Assembly: GCA_943912265.1 (NCBI GenBank)
Contig: CALTTS010000008.1
Span: forward strand, 1 to 64,000
Length of the DNA: 64,000 nt
Reading direction: 5' to 3'
Origin: an uncultured Xanthomonas sp.
GTDB taxonomy: Bacteria > Pseudomonadota > Gammaproteobacteria > Xanthomonadales > Xanthomonadaceae
The notes below the pieces were generated by a model that worked only from the letters and a program-made list of their open reading frames with translations, searched no databases and was not told the DNA's origin. Numbering within the stretch: the first letter of the stretch is position 1; each line of letters begins with the position of its first letter. This document shows positions 8,707 to 16,148 of the stretch, one piece after another. Made by a program: the position numbers and the translations under genes.

Positions 8707-8882
8707 CGACGCAACTCCCGCGATGCATCAGCCGGCTGCGTGGCTACGGCGCGGCGGCGGGTTTCGCGCAGGCGCAAGGCGCGCAGCTGGTGGCGGATGC
8801 TGCGGCGCGGAGCGAGGAAATCCCAGGCCATCACGACGGCGAATACCGCATAGGCGGCGGCGACATACGCCAAGTAGCTCAT
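8703..8882 (-). CDS. ccmD: Heme exporter subunit CcmD
   Basis: Small membrane protein of 59 aa that helps release holo-CcmE from the CcmABC complex. It has one N-terminal membrane helix (SYLAYVAAAYAVFAVVMAW) followed by a basic cytoplasmic tail rich in Arg, the usual CcmD layout. The start overlaps the ccmC stop by 4 bases (ATGA), and the stop overlaps the ccmE start. Identification rests on size, topology and position more than on conserved residues. Confidence 0.88.
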   Translation of the reverse strand: MSYLAYVAAAYAVFAVVMAWDFLAPRRSIRHQLRALRLRETRRRAVATQPADASRELRR

Positions 8883-9670
8883 CGGGCTGTCTCCGCGCCG
8901 GCATCGGCCTTGTCGGCCGCGCGGTCCGGCCCGACGGCGAGCCGGAGCACCCAGTCCTTGCCGGATTCGCGCTGCAGGTTTTCCGCCCGCGCCCGGGCCA
9001 GCAGCGAGCCGGCAAACCAGAATTTGGTGGCGGCCACCATCAGCCACAGCGGCAGCAGCATGCTCGGGTCCATGTGCGAGGGGCCGAACAGGCGGATGGT
9101 CTGGCCTTGGTGCAGCGAGTTCCACCATGTCACCGACCAGTGGATCACCGGCAGCAGCGCCACGCCGACGATGGACAGCAGGCCGGCGGCCCGCGCGGCG
9201 GTGCGGCGGTCGTCGATGGCCTGGTACAGCGCCATCACGCCAAGGTAGAGGAACAGCAGGATCAGCTCGGAGGTCAGGCGCGGGTCCCAATCCCACCACG
9301 TGCCCCACATCGGCTTGCCCCAGATGCTGCCGGTGAGCAGGGTGATCACGGTGAAGGCCGCGCCGATCGGAGCGCAGGCCATCGCCAGCACCTCGCACAG
9401 CTTGATCCGCCACACCAGCGCCACGGCCGAATACAGCGCCATCAGCGCGTAGATCGACAGGCTCATCCACGCGCTGGGCACGTGCACGTAGAGGATGCGG
9501 AAGCTGTCGCCCTGCTGGTAGTCGGCCGGCACCACGAACAGCGCCTGCCACAGGCCGAACCCGCTGCAGGCCAGCGCGGCGGCGAAGCACCACGGCGCCC
9601 AGCGCGCCGCGAACCGGTCGAAACACGGCGGCGAGGCGAGGCGGTGGAACCAGCGGACGACGGGGTTCAT
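8879..9670 (-). CDS. ccmC: Heme exporter subunit CcmC
   Basis: Inner-membrane heme-handling protein that attaches heme to CcmE, working with CcmAB and CcmD. The 263-aa product has six membrane segments and the WWD motif WGTWWDWDPRLT, with the usual flanking histidines (YVHVPSAW; VIHWSVTWWN). I placed the start at ATG 9670 (MNPVVRWFHR), which gives the family length. A longer frame to 9757 adds residues not typical of CcmC. Confidence 0.95.
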   Translation of the reverse strand: MNPVVRWFHRLASPPCFDRFAARWAPWCFAAALACSGFGLWQALFVVPADYQQGDSFRILYVHVPSAWMSLSIYALMALYSAVALVWRIKLCEVLAMACAPIGAAFTVITLLTGSIWGKPMWGTWWDWDPRLTSELILLFLYLGVMALYQAIDDRRTAARAAGLLSIVGVALLPVIHWSVTWWNSLHQGQTIRLFGPSHMDPSMLLPLWLMVAATKFWFAGSLLARARAENLQRESGKDWVLRLAVGPDRAADKADAGAETAR

Positions 9671-9811
9671 GCGGTGGATCGTGGCATGCGGCCGGGGGAA
9701 CGGAGCCGGTGCGGACAGGATATCAGCCGGTTCCATGCCGACCCGATCCGTGCGCACGGGCAGGGCCGACCGGACACGAAGGCAGGCGGGGCGGCGTTCA
9801 TGCCGGCGCGC
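9671..9811. other. 141-base gap between ccmB and ccmC
   Basis: This is the largest gap inside the ccm operon. I see no gene and no convincing terminator in it. The other ccm junctions overlap or, for ccmE-ccmF, are 72 bases apart, so this gap may hold an internal promoter or ribosome-loading region for ccmC onward. No element can be named with confidence. Confidence 0.4.
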
Positions 9812-10515
9812 TCATTCCAGCGCGATCCGCAACGCGGCGGCGGCGGCCAGCGGCGCCAGCACCAGCGCCACGGCCAGCCCGGCACCGAGCAGCAGCAGCG
9901 CGCCGCCCGGGTCCAGGCCCTGGCCGGCCGCGGCGACGCTGCCGGCGCCGAACACCAGCACCGGCACGTACAGCGGCACCGCGAGCAGGGCCGGCAGCAC
10001 GCCGCTGCGGCGCAGGCCGGCGGTCAGCGCCGCGACCACCGCGCCGAGCAGGCTCAGCAGCGGCGTGCCGAGCAGCAGCGACAGCATCAGCACCGGCAAC
10101 TGCGCACGCGGCAGCTGCAGCAGCTCGCCGAGCAGGGGCACGGCCAGCAGCAGCGGCACGGCGCTGGTCAGCCAGTGCGAGAAGGTGCGCACCGCCACCA
10201 GCCAGGCCAGCGGCACCGGCGACAGCCGCCATTGCTCCAGCGTGCCGTCCTCGACGTCGCTGCGGAACAGGTCGTCCAGCGCCAGCAGCCCGGCCAGCAG
10301 CACGGCCGCCCACAGCACCGCCGCGGCGATGCCGGCCAGCCGCCCGCGCTCGCCGCCCAGCGCCAGCGCGAACACCACCACCACCAGCAGCGCGAACAAC
10401 GCCGGCTGCAGCGCGCCGCCGCGGCCGCGCCAGAGCAGGCGCAGGTCGCGCGCGAGCAGGGCGCGGGCGGCGCTGCGCAGGCCGGGCACCATGCCCTCGC
10501 GCGACGGTTCCCCGC

Positions 10516-10519
<4 letters not shown>
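9812..10519 (-). CDS. ccmB: Heme exporter membrane subunit CcmB
   Basis: Integral membrane subunit of the CcmAB ABC complex, which uses ATP to release heme-loaded CcmE from CcmC. The 235-aa protein has about six hydrophobic segments. The conserved ALLVVVVFALALG, LDDLFRSDVEDGTLEQW and PLYVPVLVFGAG motifs of CcmB are present. The start ATG at 10519 overlaps the ccmA stop by 4 bases. Confidence 0.95.
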
Positions 10520-11187
<668 letters not shown>

Positions 11188-11369
11188 CGGAAATCCGGGC
11201 AGCCGCCGTGCGGCCGGCGCAGATGCATGTCCGCGAAGGTGGGCGGGGAACCTGCACATTGTAGCGGCCTGTCGCACCGGCGGGCAGCTTCCGGTGGGCG
11301 GGCGCGCACGTGACGGAACGCTGTTTTGCGCGATGCGCGCGATGCCGTCCATCCATGCCGCGTAAACTC

Positions 11370-11389
11370 GCGGGTTTCGTCAACAACCC
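11370..11389 (+). promoter_or_regulatory. Small hairpin in the leader of the aminotransferase gene
   Basis: CGGGTT and AACCCG form a 6-bp stem with an 8-base loop, ending 15 bases before ATG 11405. A TAAACT at 11362-11367 resembles a -10 element. No Shine-Dalgarno sequence is visible before the ATG. The hairpin may influence translation, but it is short and could be chance. Confidence 0.3.
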
Positions 11390-11404
11390 GTCCGGCCCGC
11401 CACG

Positions 11405-12553
11405 ATGCTTCCCCAGACCAAGCTGCCCAAGGTGGGCACGACCATCTTCACCGTCATGTCGCAACTGGCCGTGGAGCACGGGGCAATCAATCTTGGCCAG
11501 GGCTTCCCGGATTTCCCGGTGCCGGTGCGGCTGGTGGACGAGATCGACCGCGCCATGCGCGCCGGCCACAACCAGTACCCGCCCATGACCGGCGTGGCCG
11601 CGTTGCGCCAGGCCATCGCCGACAAGTCGCTGCGCTGCCACGGCGCGGCGGTGGACCCGGACACCGAGATCACCGTCACCAGCGGCGCCACCGAGGCCAT
11701 CTTCGACACCATCCACGCGGTGGTGCGCGCCGGCGAGGAAGTGATCGTGCTCGACCCGGCCTACGACTGCTACGAGCCGGCGATCGAGCTGGCCGGCGCC
11801 CGCGCCGTGCACGTGGCGCTGGACCCGTCCAGCTTTGCCGTGGACTGGGGCCGGGTGCAGGCCGCGATCGGCCCGCGCACCCGCCTGATCATCGTCAACA
11901 CCCCGCACAACCCGTCCGGGGCCACGCTGTCGGCCGAGGACATGCGGGCGCTGGCCGACCTGCTGCGCGGTACCGACATCTTCGTGCTGTCCGACGAGGT
12001 GTACGAGCACATCGTCTACGACGGTGCCGAGCATCAGTCCGCGTTGCGTTTCCCGGAACTGCGCGAGCGCGCGATCATCGTGTCCAGCTTCGGCAAGACC
12101 TTCCACTGCACCGGCTGGAAGATCGGCTACGCGATCGCGCCGCCGGCCTTGAGCGCGGAGTTCCGCAAGGTGCACCAGTACAACGTGTTCACCAGCTTCG
12201 GCCCGGCCCAGCACGCCTTTGCCGCGATGCTGCGCGAGGAGCCGGAGCATTACCTCGGGCTGGGCGCGTTCTACCAGGCCAAGCGCGACCGCTTCCGCGA
12301 GCAGTTGCTGACGACTCGCCTCAAGCCGTTGCCGGTGGCCGGCGGTTACTTCCAGCTGGTGGACTATTCGGCGGTCAGCGACCTGCCCGACGAAGCCTTC
12401 GCCAAGTGGCTGACCACCGAGAAGGGCGTGGCGGCGATCCCGCTGTCGCCGTTCTGCGAAAGCCCGCCGGCGGGCCAGCGGCTGGTCAGGCTGTGCTTCG
12501 CCAAGAATGCCGCCACGCTCGATGCGGCCATCGAACGTCTGCAGAAGATCTGA
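11405..12553 (+). CDS. PLP-dependent aminotransferase, YbdL / glutamine transaminase K type
   Basis: Class I/II fold-type I aminotransferase of 382 aa. The PLP-binding Lys231 is in SSFGKTFHCTGWKIGY, which matches the YbdL methionine aminotransferase and kynurenine/glutamine transaminase group. Other family motifs are LGQGFPDFP, NTPHNPSGA and SDEVYEHIVYDG. The expected reaction is transfer of the amino group from glutamine (or Met/Phe) to a 2-oxo acid such as 4-methylthio-2-oxobutanoate. It sits 16 bases upstream of an omega-amidase gene, which strongly suggests glutamine-driven transamination with the amidase clearing 2-oxoglutaramate. Confidence 0.88.
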   Translation: MLPQTKLPKVGTTIFTVMSQLAVEHGAINLGQGFPDFPVPVRLVDEIDRAMRAGHNQYPPMTGVAALRQAIADKSLRCHGAAVDPDTEITVTSGATEAIFDTIHAVVRAGEEVIVLDPAYDCYEPAIELAGARAVHVALDPSSFAVDWGRVQAAIGPRTRLIIVNTPHNPSGATLSAEDMRALADLLRGTDIFVLSDEVYEHIVYDGAEHQSALRFPELRERAIIVSSFGKTFHCTGWKIGYAIAPPALSAEFRKVHQYNVFTSFGPAQHAFAAMLREEPEHYLGLGAFYQAKRDRFREQLLTTRLKPLPVAGGYFQLVDYSAVSDLPDEAFAKWLTTEKGVAAIPLSPFCESPPAGQRLVRLCFAKNAATLDAAIERLQKI

Positions 12554-12569
12554 TTTTCCGGAGGCCGTC

Positions 12570-13367
12570 ATGCAGGACCTGCGCATTTCCCTCGTTCAGG
12601 GCGACACCCGCTGGCACGACCCGGTGGCCAATCGCGAGCATTACGCGGGTCTGCTTGAGCCGTTGGCAGGCGTCACCGATCTGGTGATCCTGCCGGAGAC
12701 CTTCACCAGCGGCTTTTCCAACGACGCCATCGACAAGGCCGAAGGCATGGACGGGCCGACCGTGGCGTGGATGCGGGCGCAGTCCATGCGCATCGGCGCA
12801 GCGGTGACCGGCAGCGTGCAGCTGCGCACGCCCGAAGGCGTGTTCAACCGGCTGCTGTGGGCCACGCCGGACGGCCAGTTGCGCCATTACGACAAGCGCC
12901 ACCTGTTCCGCTACGCCGGCGAGCACGAGCGCTACGCCGCCGGCGATGCGCGGCTGACGGTGGAATGGAAGGGCTGGCGGATCAATCCGCAGGTCTGCTA
13001 CGACCTGCGCTTCCCGGTGTTTTGCCGCAACCGCCACGACGTGGAGCTGCCGGGCGGCCTGGATTTCGACCTGCAGATTTTCGTCGCCAACTGGCCCTCG
13101 GCACGGGCGCACGCATGGAAGACGCTGCTGCGCGCGCGCGCGATCGAAAACCTGTGCTACGTCGCCGCGGTCAACCGAGTGGGCGTGGACGGCAACGGCC
13201 TGCACTATGCCGGCGACAGCGCGGTGATCGACTTCCTCGGCCAGCATCAGGTGGAACTGCGCGAGCGCGAGCAGGTGGCCACCACCACGATTTCCGCACG
13301 GGCATTGGCCGAGTACCGCACGCGCTTCCCCGCGATGCTGGATGCGGACGCATTCGAACTGCGCTGA
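12570..13367 (+). CDS. yafV: Omega-amidase, nitrilase superfamily (YafV-like)
   Basis: Carbon-nitrogen hydrolase of 265 aa with the Glu-Lys-Cys triad: E43 in LPETFTSGF, K109 in YDKRHLF and C143 in QVCYDLRFP. These motifs, and WPSARAHAWKTLLRARAIEN, mark the YafV/NIT2 omega-amidase branch. That branch hydrolyses 2-oxoglutaramate to 2-oxoglutarate and ammonia. ATG 12570 follows a GAGG at 12561. The gene is 16 bases behind the aminotransferase, as expected for a transaminase/omega-amidase operon. Confidence 0.92.
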   Translation: MQDLRISLVQGDTRWHDPVANREHYAGLLEPLAGVTDLVILPETFTSGFSNDAIDKAEGMDGPTVAWMRAQSMRIGAAVTGSVQLRTPEGVFNRLLWATPDGQLRHYDKRHLFRYAGEHERYAAGDARLTVEWKGWRINPQVCYDLRFPVFCRNRHDVELPGGLDFDLQIFVANWPSARAHAWKTLLRARAIENLCYVAAVNRVGVDGNGLHYAGDSAVIDFLGQHQVELREREQVATTTISARALAEYRTRFPAMLDADAFELR

Positions 13368-13400
13368 GGCTTCGCCGCGCCGCGCGATCCACCCGGGGTT

Positions 13401-14033
13401 TCAGCCGCCCGGCTTGCGCGCCACCAGATCGATCAGTGCGGACATGCCGACGTGGCCGTGGCCTTCGTCCACATGGTCGTCGTGGCTGGAGAAATGCAGC
13501 CAGTCCATGCCGCCGAAGGCATCGCGCAGCAGCGCTTCCGTGTAGAGGTTCTCCGGCTCGGACGGGCCGCCGGTGCCATAGGCACATTGCTCGGGGCGAT
13601 AGCCTTGCAGGATCAGCAGCCCGCCGGGCTTGAGCGTGCGCTGCATGCCTTCGAACATCGCCCGGCGCAGGTCCGGCCCGGCGAACTGGACGAAGATCGC
13701 TACGACCACGTCGAAGCGGGCGTCTTCCCAGTGCCAGGCGGCGATGTCCGCCTCGCGGGTAGCCAGTGCCACGCCGCGCGCGGCGGCCAGTTTTTGCGCC
13801 TTGGCCAGGCCGGTGGCCGAGAGGTCGAAGGACAGCACGTCCAGCCCGAGCCCGGCCAGCCAGACGCCGTTGCGGCCTTCGCCGTCGGCCACGCACAAGA
13901 CCTTCATGCCCGGTTTCAGGCGGGTCGCTTGCGCGGCGAGGAACGCGTTGGGCGCCGTGCCGAACACGTAGCCATCGGCGGCGTAGCGTGTCTCCCAGCG
14001 TTGCCGGGCCTGATCGACCGGTGGCGTGCTCAT
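13401..14033 (-). CDS. Class I SAM-dependent methyltransferase in the sulfur-linked operon
   Basis: Soluble methyltransferase of 210 aa. Motif I reads VLCVADGEGRNGVWLA, and a FDVVVAIFVQF acidic strand and LKPGGLLILQGY follow, placing it in the COG2227/TehB-like group. The substrate is unknown. The start ATG at 14033 overlaps the ArsR stop by 4 bases, so it is the last gene of a rhodanese-arsR-methyltransferase operon. By context a thiol or chalcogen compound is a reasonable guess, but nothing in the sequence proves it. It converges on yafV with 33 bases between them. Confidence 0.82.
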   Translation of the reverse strand: MSTPPVDQARQRWETRYAADGYVFGTAPNAFLAAQATRLKPGMKVLCVADGEGRNGVWLAGLGLDVLSFDLSATGLAKAQKLAAARGVALATREADIAAWHWEDARFDVVVAIFVQFAGPDLRRAMFEGMQRTLKPGGLLILQGYRPEQCAYGTGGPSEPENLYTEALLRDAFGGMDWLHFSSHDDHVDEGHGHVGMSALIDLVARKPGG

Positions 14034-14353
14034 GCCGGGTGCGGGGCGCAGTAAGTGTCGTGCAGCACCTGCAGGATGCGCAGGGCCGGGCCGTCCACCA
14101 GTGCGTAATGGATGGTCTGGCCATCGCGGCGGGTGCTGACGAGGTTTTCTTCGCGCAGCACGGCCAGATGCTGGGACAGGGCGGACTGGCTCAGATCGAG
14201 CAGGCCGTTGAGTTCGCCGACCGACCGCTCGCGCTCCACCAGCAGGCACAGGATCATCAGGCGCTGCTTGTTGGCCAGTGCCTTCACCAGGGCCGCCGCT
14301 TCGTCGGCATGCCCGCGCATTTTTTCCGGGTTGATGGGAGCTTGACGTGGCAT
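14030..14353 (-). CDS. ArsR-family regulator of the BigR/SqrR/HlyU persulfide-sensing type
   Basis: Winged-helix repressor of 107 aa. It has the recognition-helix motif DLSQSALSQHLAVLREENLV and the wing RRDGQTIHYAL. Two cysteines are visible: C36 in LMILCLL and C102 in HDTYC. They are 66 residues apart, the same spacing as the reactive pair in BigR, SqrR and HlyU, which form a polysulfide bridge and release DNA. No ArsR-type metal motif (ELCVCDL) is present. ATG 14353 was chosen because it gives the standard length. It is 29 bases downstream of rhodanese and 4 bases overlap with the methyltransferase. It probably represses both arms of the divergent unit. Confidence 0.9.
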   Translation of the reverse strand: MPRQAPINPEKMRGHADEAAALVKALANKQRLMILCLLVERERSVGELNGLLDLSQSALSQHLAVLREENLVSTRRDGQTIHYALVDGPALRILQVLHDTYCAPHPA

Positions 14354-14382
14354 CCGTGTTTCCGTGAGGGAGCGTTGACGGG

Positions 14383-14772
14383 TCAATCGGTCGACAGCGG
14401 GAGGCCGGCAGCCGACCAGGCCTTGACTCCGCCCGCCATCGAGCGCACGTGGCGGAATCCCAATTCTTGCAGACTGAGCGCCGCCAGCGCGGATCGGCCG
14501 CCGGTCAGGCAGTAGACGAGCAGCGGGCGATCGCGTGCCTGCAGGGCTTCGGTGGTGCTGCAAGCCATGGCCGGATGGGCCTCGATCTGGAATTCCAGCA
14601 CGCCGCGCGGCAGGTTGATCGCGCCGGGCAGGTGGCCTTGCGCGTACTCGCCGGGCTCGCGCACGTCGATCACGGAAAGTCCGGCCAGGGTGGCCGGATC
14701 CAATGCCTGCGGGGTGATTTCGGTGATTTCGGCGCGGGCGCGGGCGACCAGATCGTTGGCGGTGATCGTCAT
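14383..14772 (-). CDS. Rhodanese-like sulfurtransferase
   Basis: Single-domain rhodanese of 129 aa, probably cytoplasmic, with no signal peptide. It has the VIDVREPGEYAQGHLPGAIN entry motif and the active-site loop C88-LTGGRS, which would carry the persulfide. The ending GGVKAWSAAGLPL is typical of the YgaP/GlpE-like group. E. coli YgaP fuses a rhodanese to a two-helix DUF2892 tail. Here the two parts are separate genes facing away from each other across 96 bases. A GAGAAG ribosome site precedes ATG 14772. It is the first gene of the leftward arm. Confidence 0.93.
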   Translation of the reverse strand: MTITANDLVARARAEITEITPQALDPATLAGLSVIDVREPGEYAQGHLPGAINLPRGVLEFQIEAHPAMACSTTEALQARDRPLLVYCLTGGRSALAALSLQELGFRHVRSMAGGVKAWSAAGLPLSTD

Positions 14773-14798
14773 GGAATTTTCTTCTCATCAATCAGTTG

Positions 14799-14816
14799 AA
14801 TCTAATATAATAAATT
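14799..14816. promoter_or_regulatory. AT-rich dyad operator with overlapping TATAAT, sulfur unit
   Basis: An AT-rich island of about 55 bases lies between the divergent rhodanese and DUF2892 genes. At its centre is an 18-bp imperfect palindrome of form AATnTAnTATAnTAnATT, with 14 of 18 positions symmetric. It contains a perfect TATAAT (14806-14811) in the rightward direction and TATTAT leftward. An ArsR-type repressor bound here would cover the -10 of both arms. AT-rich dyads are the usual operators of BigR/SqrR regulators. The assignment is inferred from position and symmetry. Confidence 0.6.
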
Positions 14817-14868
14817 GCTAATTTACGCGCAACTGCCCCATGTCGGGGCGGATGAAAGGAGAAGCCCC

Positions 14869-15072
14869 GTGAATCTGGACCGTGCCGTTTTGGCGTTTGC
14901 CGGCGTGATGATCCTCGTCAGTGTGGCGCTGACCCAACTGGTCTCGCCATGGTGGTGGCTGTTGACGGCCTTCGTGGGCCTAAACCTGTTGCAGGCGAGC
15001 ATCACGGGTTTCTGTCCGGCGGCGATGCTGTTCCGCAAGCTCGGCATCAGCAGCGGCTGCGCCTTCAAATGA
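14869..15072 (+). CDS. DUF2892 (YgaP-type) inner-membrane protein
   Basis: Small membrane protein of 67 aa. GTG 14869 is the start, preceded by AAAGGA with 8-base spacing. An upstream ATG at 14815 lies inside the operator island and is unlikely. It has two helices (AFAGVMILVSVALTQLV and WWLLTAFVGLNLLQASITG) and the DUF2892 end motif GFCPAAMLFRKLG. A Cys in this motif and one near the C-terminus (SSGCAFK) are notable. This matches the membrane tail of YgaP. The stop overlaps the next ATG by 4 bases. Confidence 0.88.
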   Translation: MNLDRAVLAFAGVMILVSVALTQLVSPWWWLLTAFVGLNLLQASITGFCPAAMLFRKLGISSGCAFK

Positions 15073-16148
15073 GTCTGCGGACGTCGTTCCTTGCCGGCGT
15101 TCTGGTTGCGGTGCTGACCGGCTGCGGTCACGGCAGCGACGCGCCGGCGCTGCCGCGCGCGGAAGGCCTGAAGACGCTGACGGCGGGCGCTTCCGGGGCC
15201 GCCGCCGGTGGGCTGCCGTGGGACGGCGTGGTGGAGGCGGTGCGTTCGGCCACGTTGTCGGCGCAGACCGCCGGCCGGGTGACCGAAGTGCAGGTCGACG
15301 TCGGCGACCGGGTGCGTGCCGGGCAGGTGCTGCTGCGGTTGACGTCGGTGGAGCAGCGAGCCGGCAGCGATGCGGCACGGGCACAGCTCATGTCGGCCGA
15401 CGCGTCCCTGATCGATGCGGAGGCGAACTATCGCCGTGTCTCGGCCCTGCTCGACAGACAGTATGTCTCGCGTGCAACGGTGGACCAGGCGCGTGCACAG
15501 CGGGATGCCGCACGCGCGGCCCGCGATGCGGCACGGGCGCAGCTGGCCAATGCCGACCAGCAGACGGACTACACCGTGGTGCGTGCGCCTTACGACGGCA
15601 TCGTCGGTGCGCGTCTGGTGGAACCGGGGGAAAGCCTGGCAGCTGGCCAGGCGCTGGTGTCCGTCTATGCCCCCGGCGGGATGCGCGTGCAGGTGCAGGT
15701 GCCGCAGGATCAGGCCGAGACGCTGCGCGCATCGCCGCAGGCCAGCGTGCTGCTCGACGACGGCCGTCGGGTGGAACCGGAACAGGTGATCGTCTATCCG
15801 CAGGCCGATGCCGCCACGCACAGCGTCACCGTCCGTCTGCCGCTGCCGGCCAGTGGCCCGGCGCTGATGCCCGGCACCACCGTCAAAGTGGTGTTCCCCG
15901 CCATCGGCGGCGAAGCCGCGCTGCCGGTCGTGCCGGCGTCGGCGGTCCTGCAGCGTGGCGAGGTCAGCGCGGTCTACGTGCTGCGCGATGGCCGGCCGGA
16001 ATTGCGGCAGATCCGCATCGGCGAACGCTCCGGCGGCATGGTCCGGGTGATCAGCGGCCTGAAGACCGGGGAGACGGTGGCGGCCGATCCGGTCGCGGCG
16101 CTGGAGTGGATGGGCGCCGTCCGCGAAGGGGAGAAAGTGCGTGAATGA
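15069..16148 (+). CDS. RND efflux periplasmic adaptor (membrane fusion lipoprotein)
   Basis: Adaptor subunit of an RND pump, 359 aa. The signal peptide ends in a lipobox (LTGCG), so it should be anchored to the inner membrane facing the periplasm. Visible parts are the lipoyl half-motifs (SAQTAGRVTEVQVDVGDRV; VRAPYDGIVGARLVEPGESL), an Ala/Arg-rich coiled-coil hairpin, and a beta-barrel region. It overlaps DUF2892 by 4 bases and the pump gene by 8 bases. No outer-membrane channel gene is present, so it would need to use a TolC-type protein from elsewhere. Confidence 0.92.
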   Translation: MSLRTSFLAGVLVAVLTGCGHGSDAPALPRAEGLKTLTAGASGAAAGGLPWDGVVEAVRSATLSAQTAGRVTEVQVDVGDRVRAGQVLLRLTSVEQRAGSDAARAQLMSADASLIDAEANYRRVSALLDRQYVSRATVDQARAQRDAARAARDAARAQLANADQQTDYTVVRAPYDGIVGARLVEPGESLAAGQALVSVYAPGGMRVQVQVPQDQAETLRASPQASVLLDDGRRVEPEQVIVYPQADAATHSVTVRLPLPASGPALMPGTTVKVVFPAIGGEAALPVVPASAVLQRGEVSAVYVLRDGRPELRQIRIGERSGGMVRVISGLKTGETVAADPVAALEWMGAVREGEKVRE

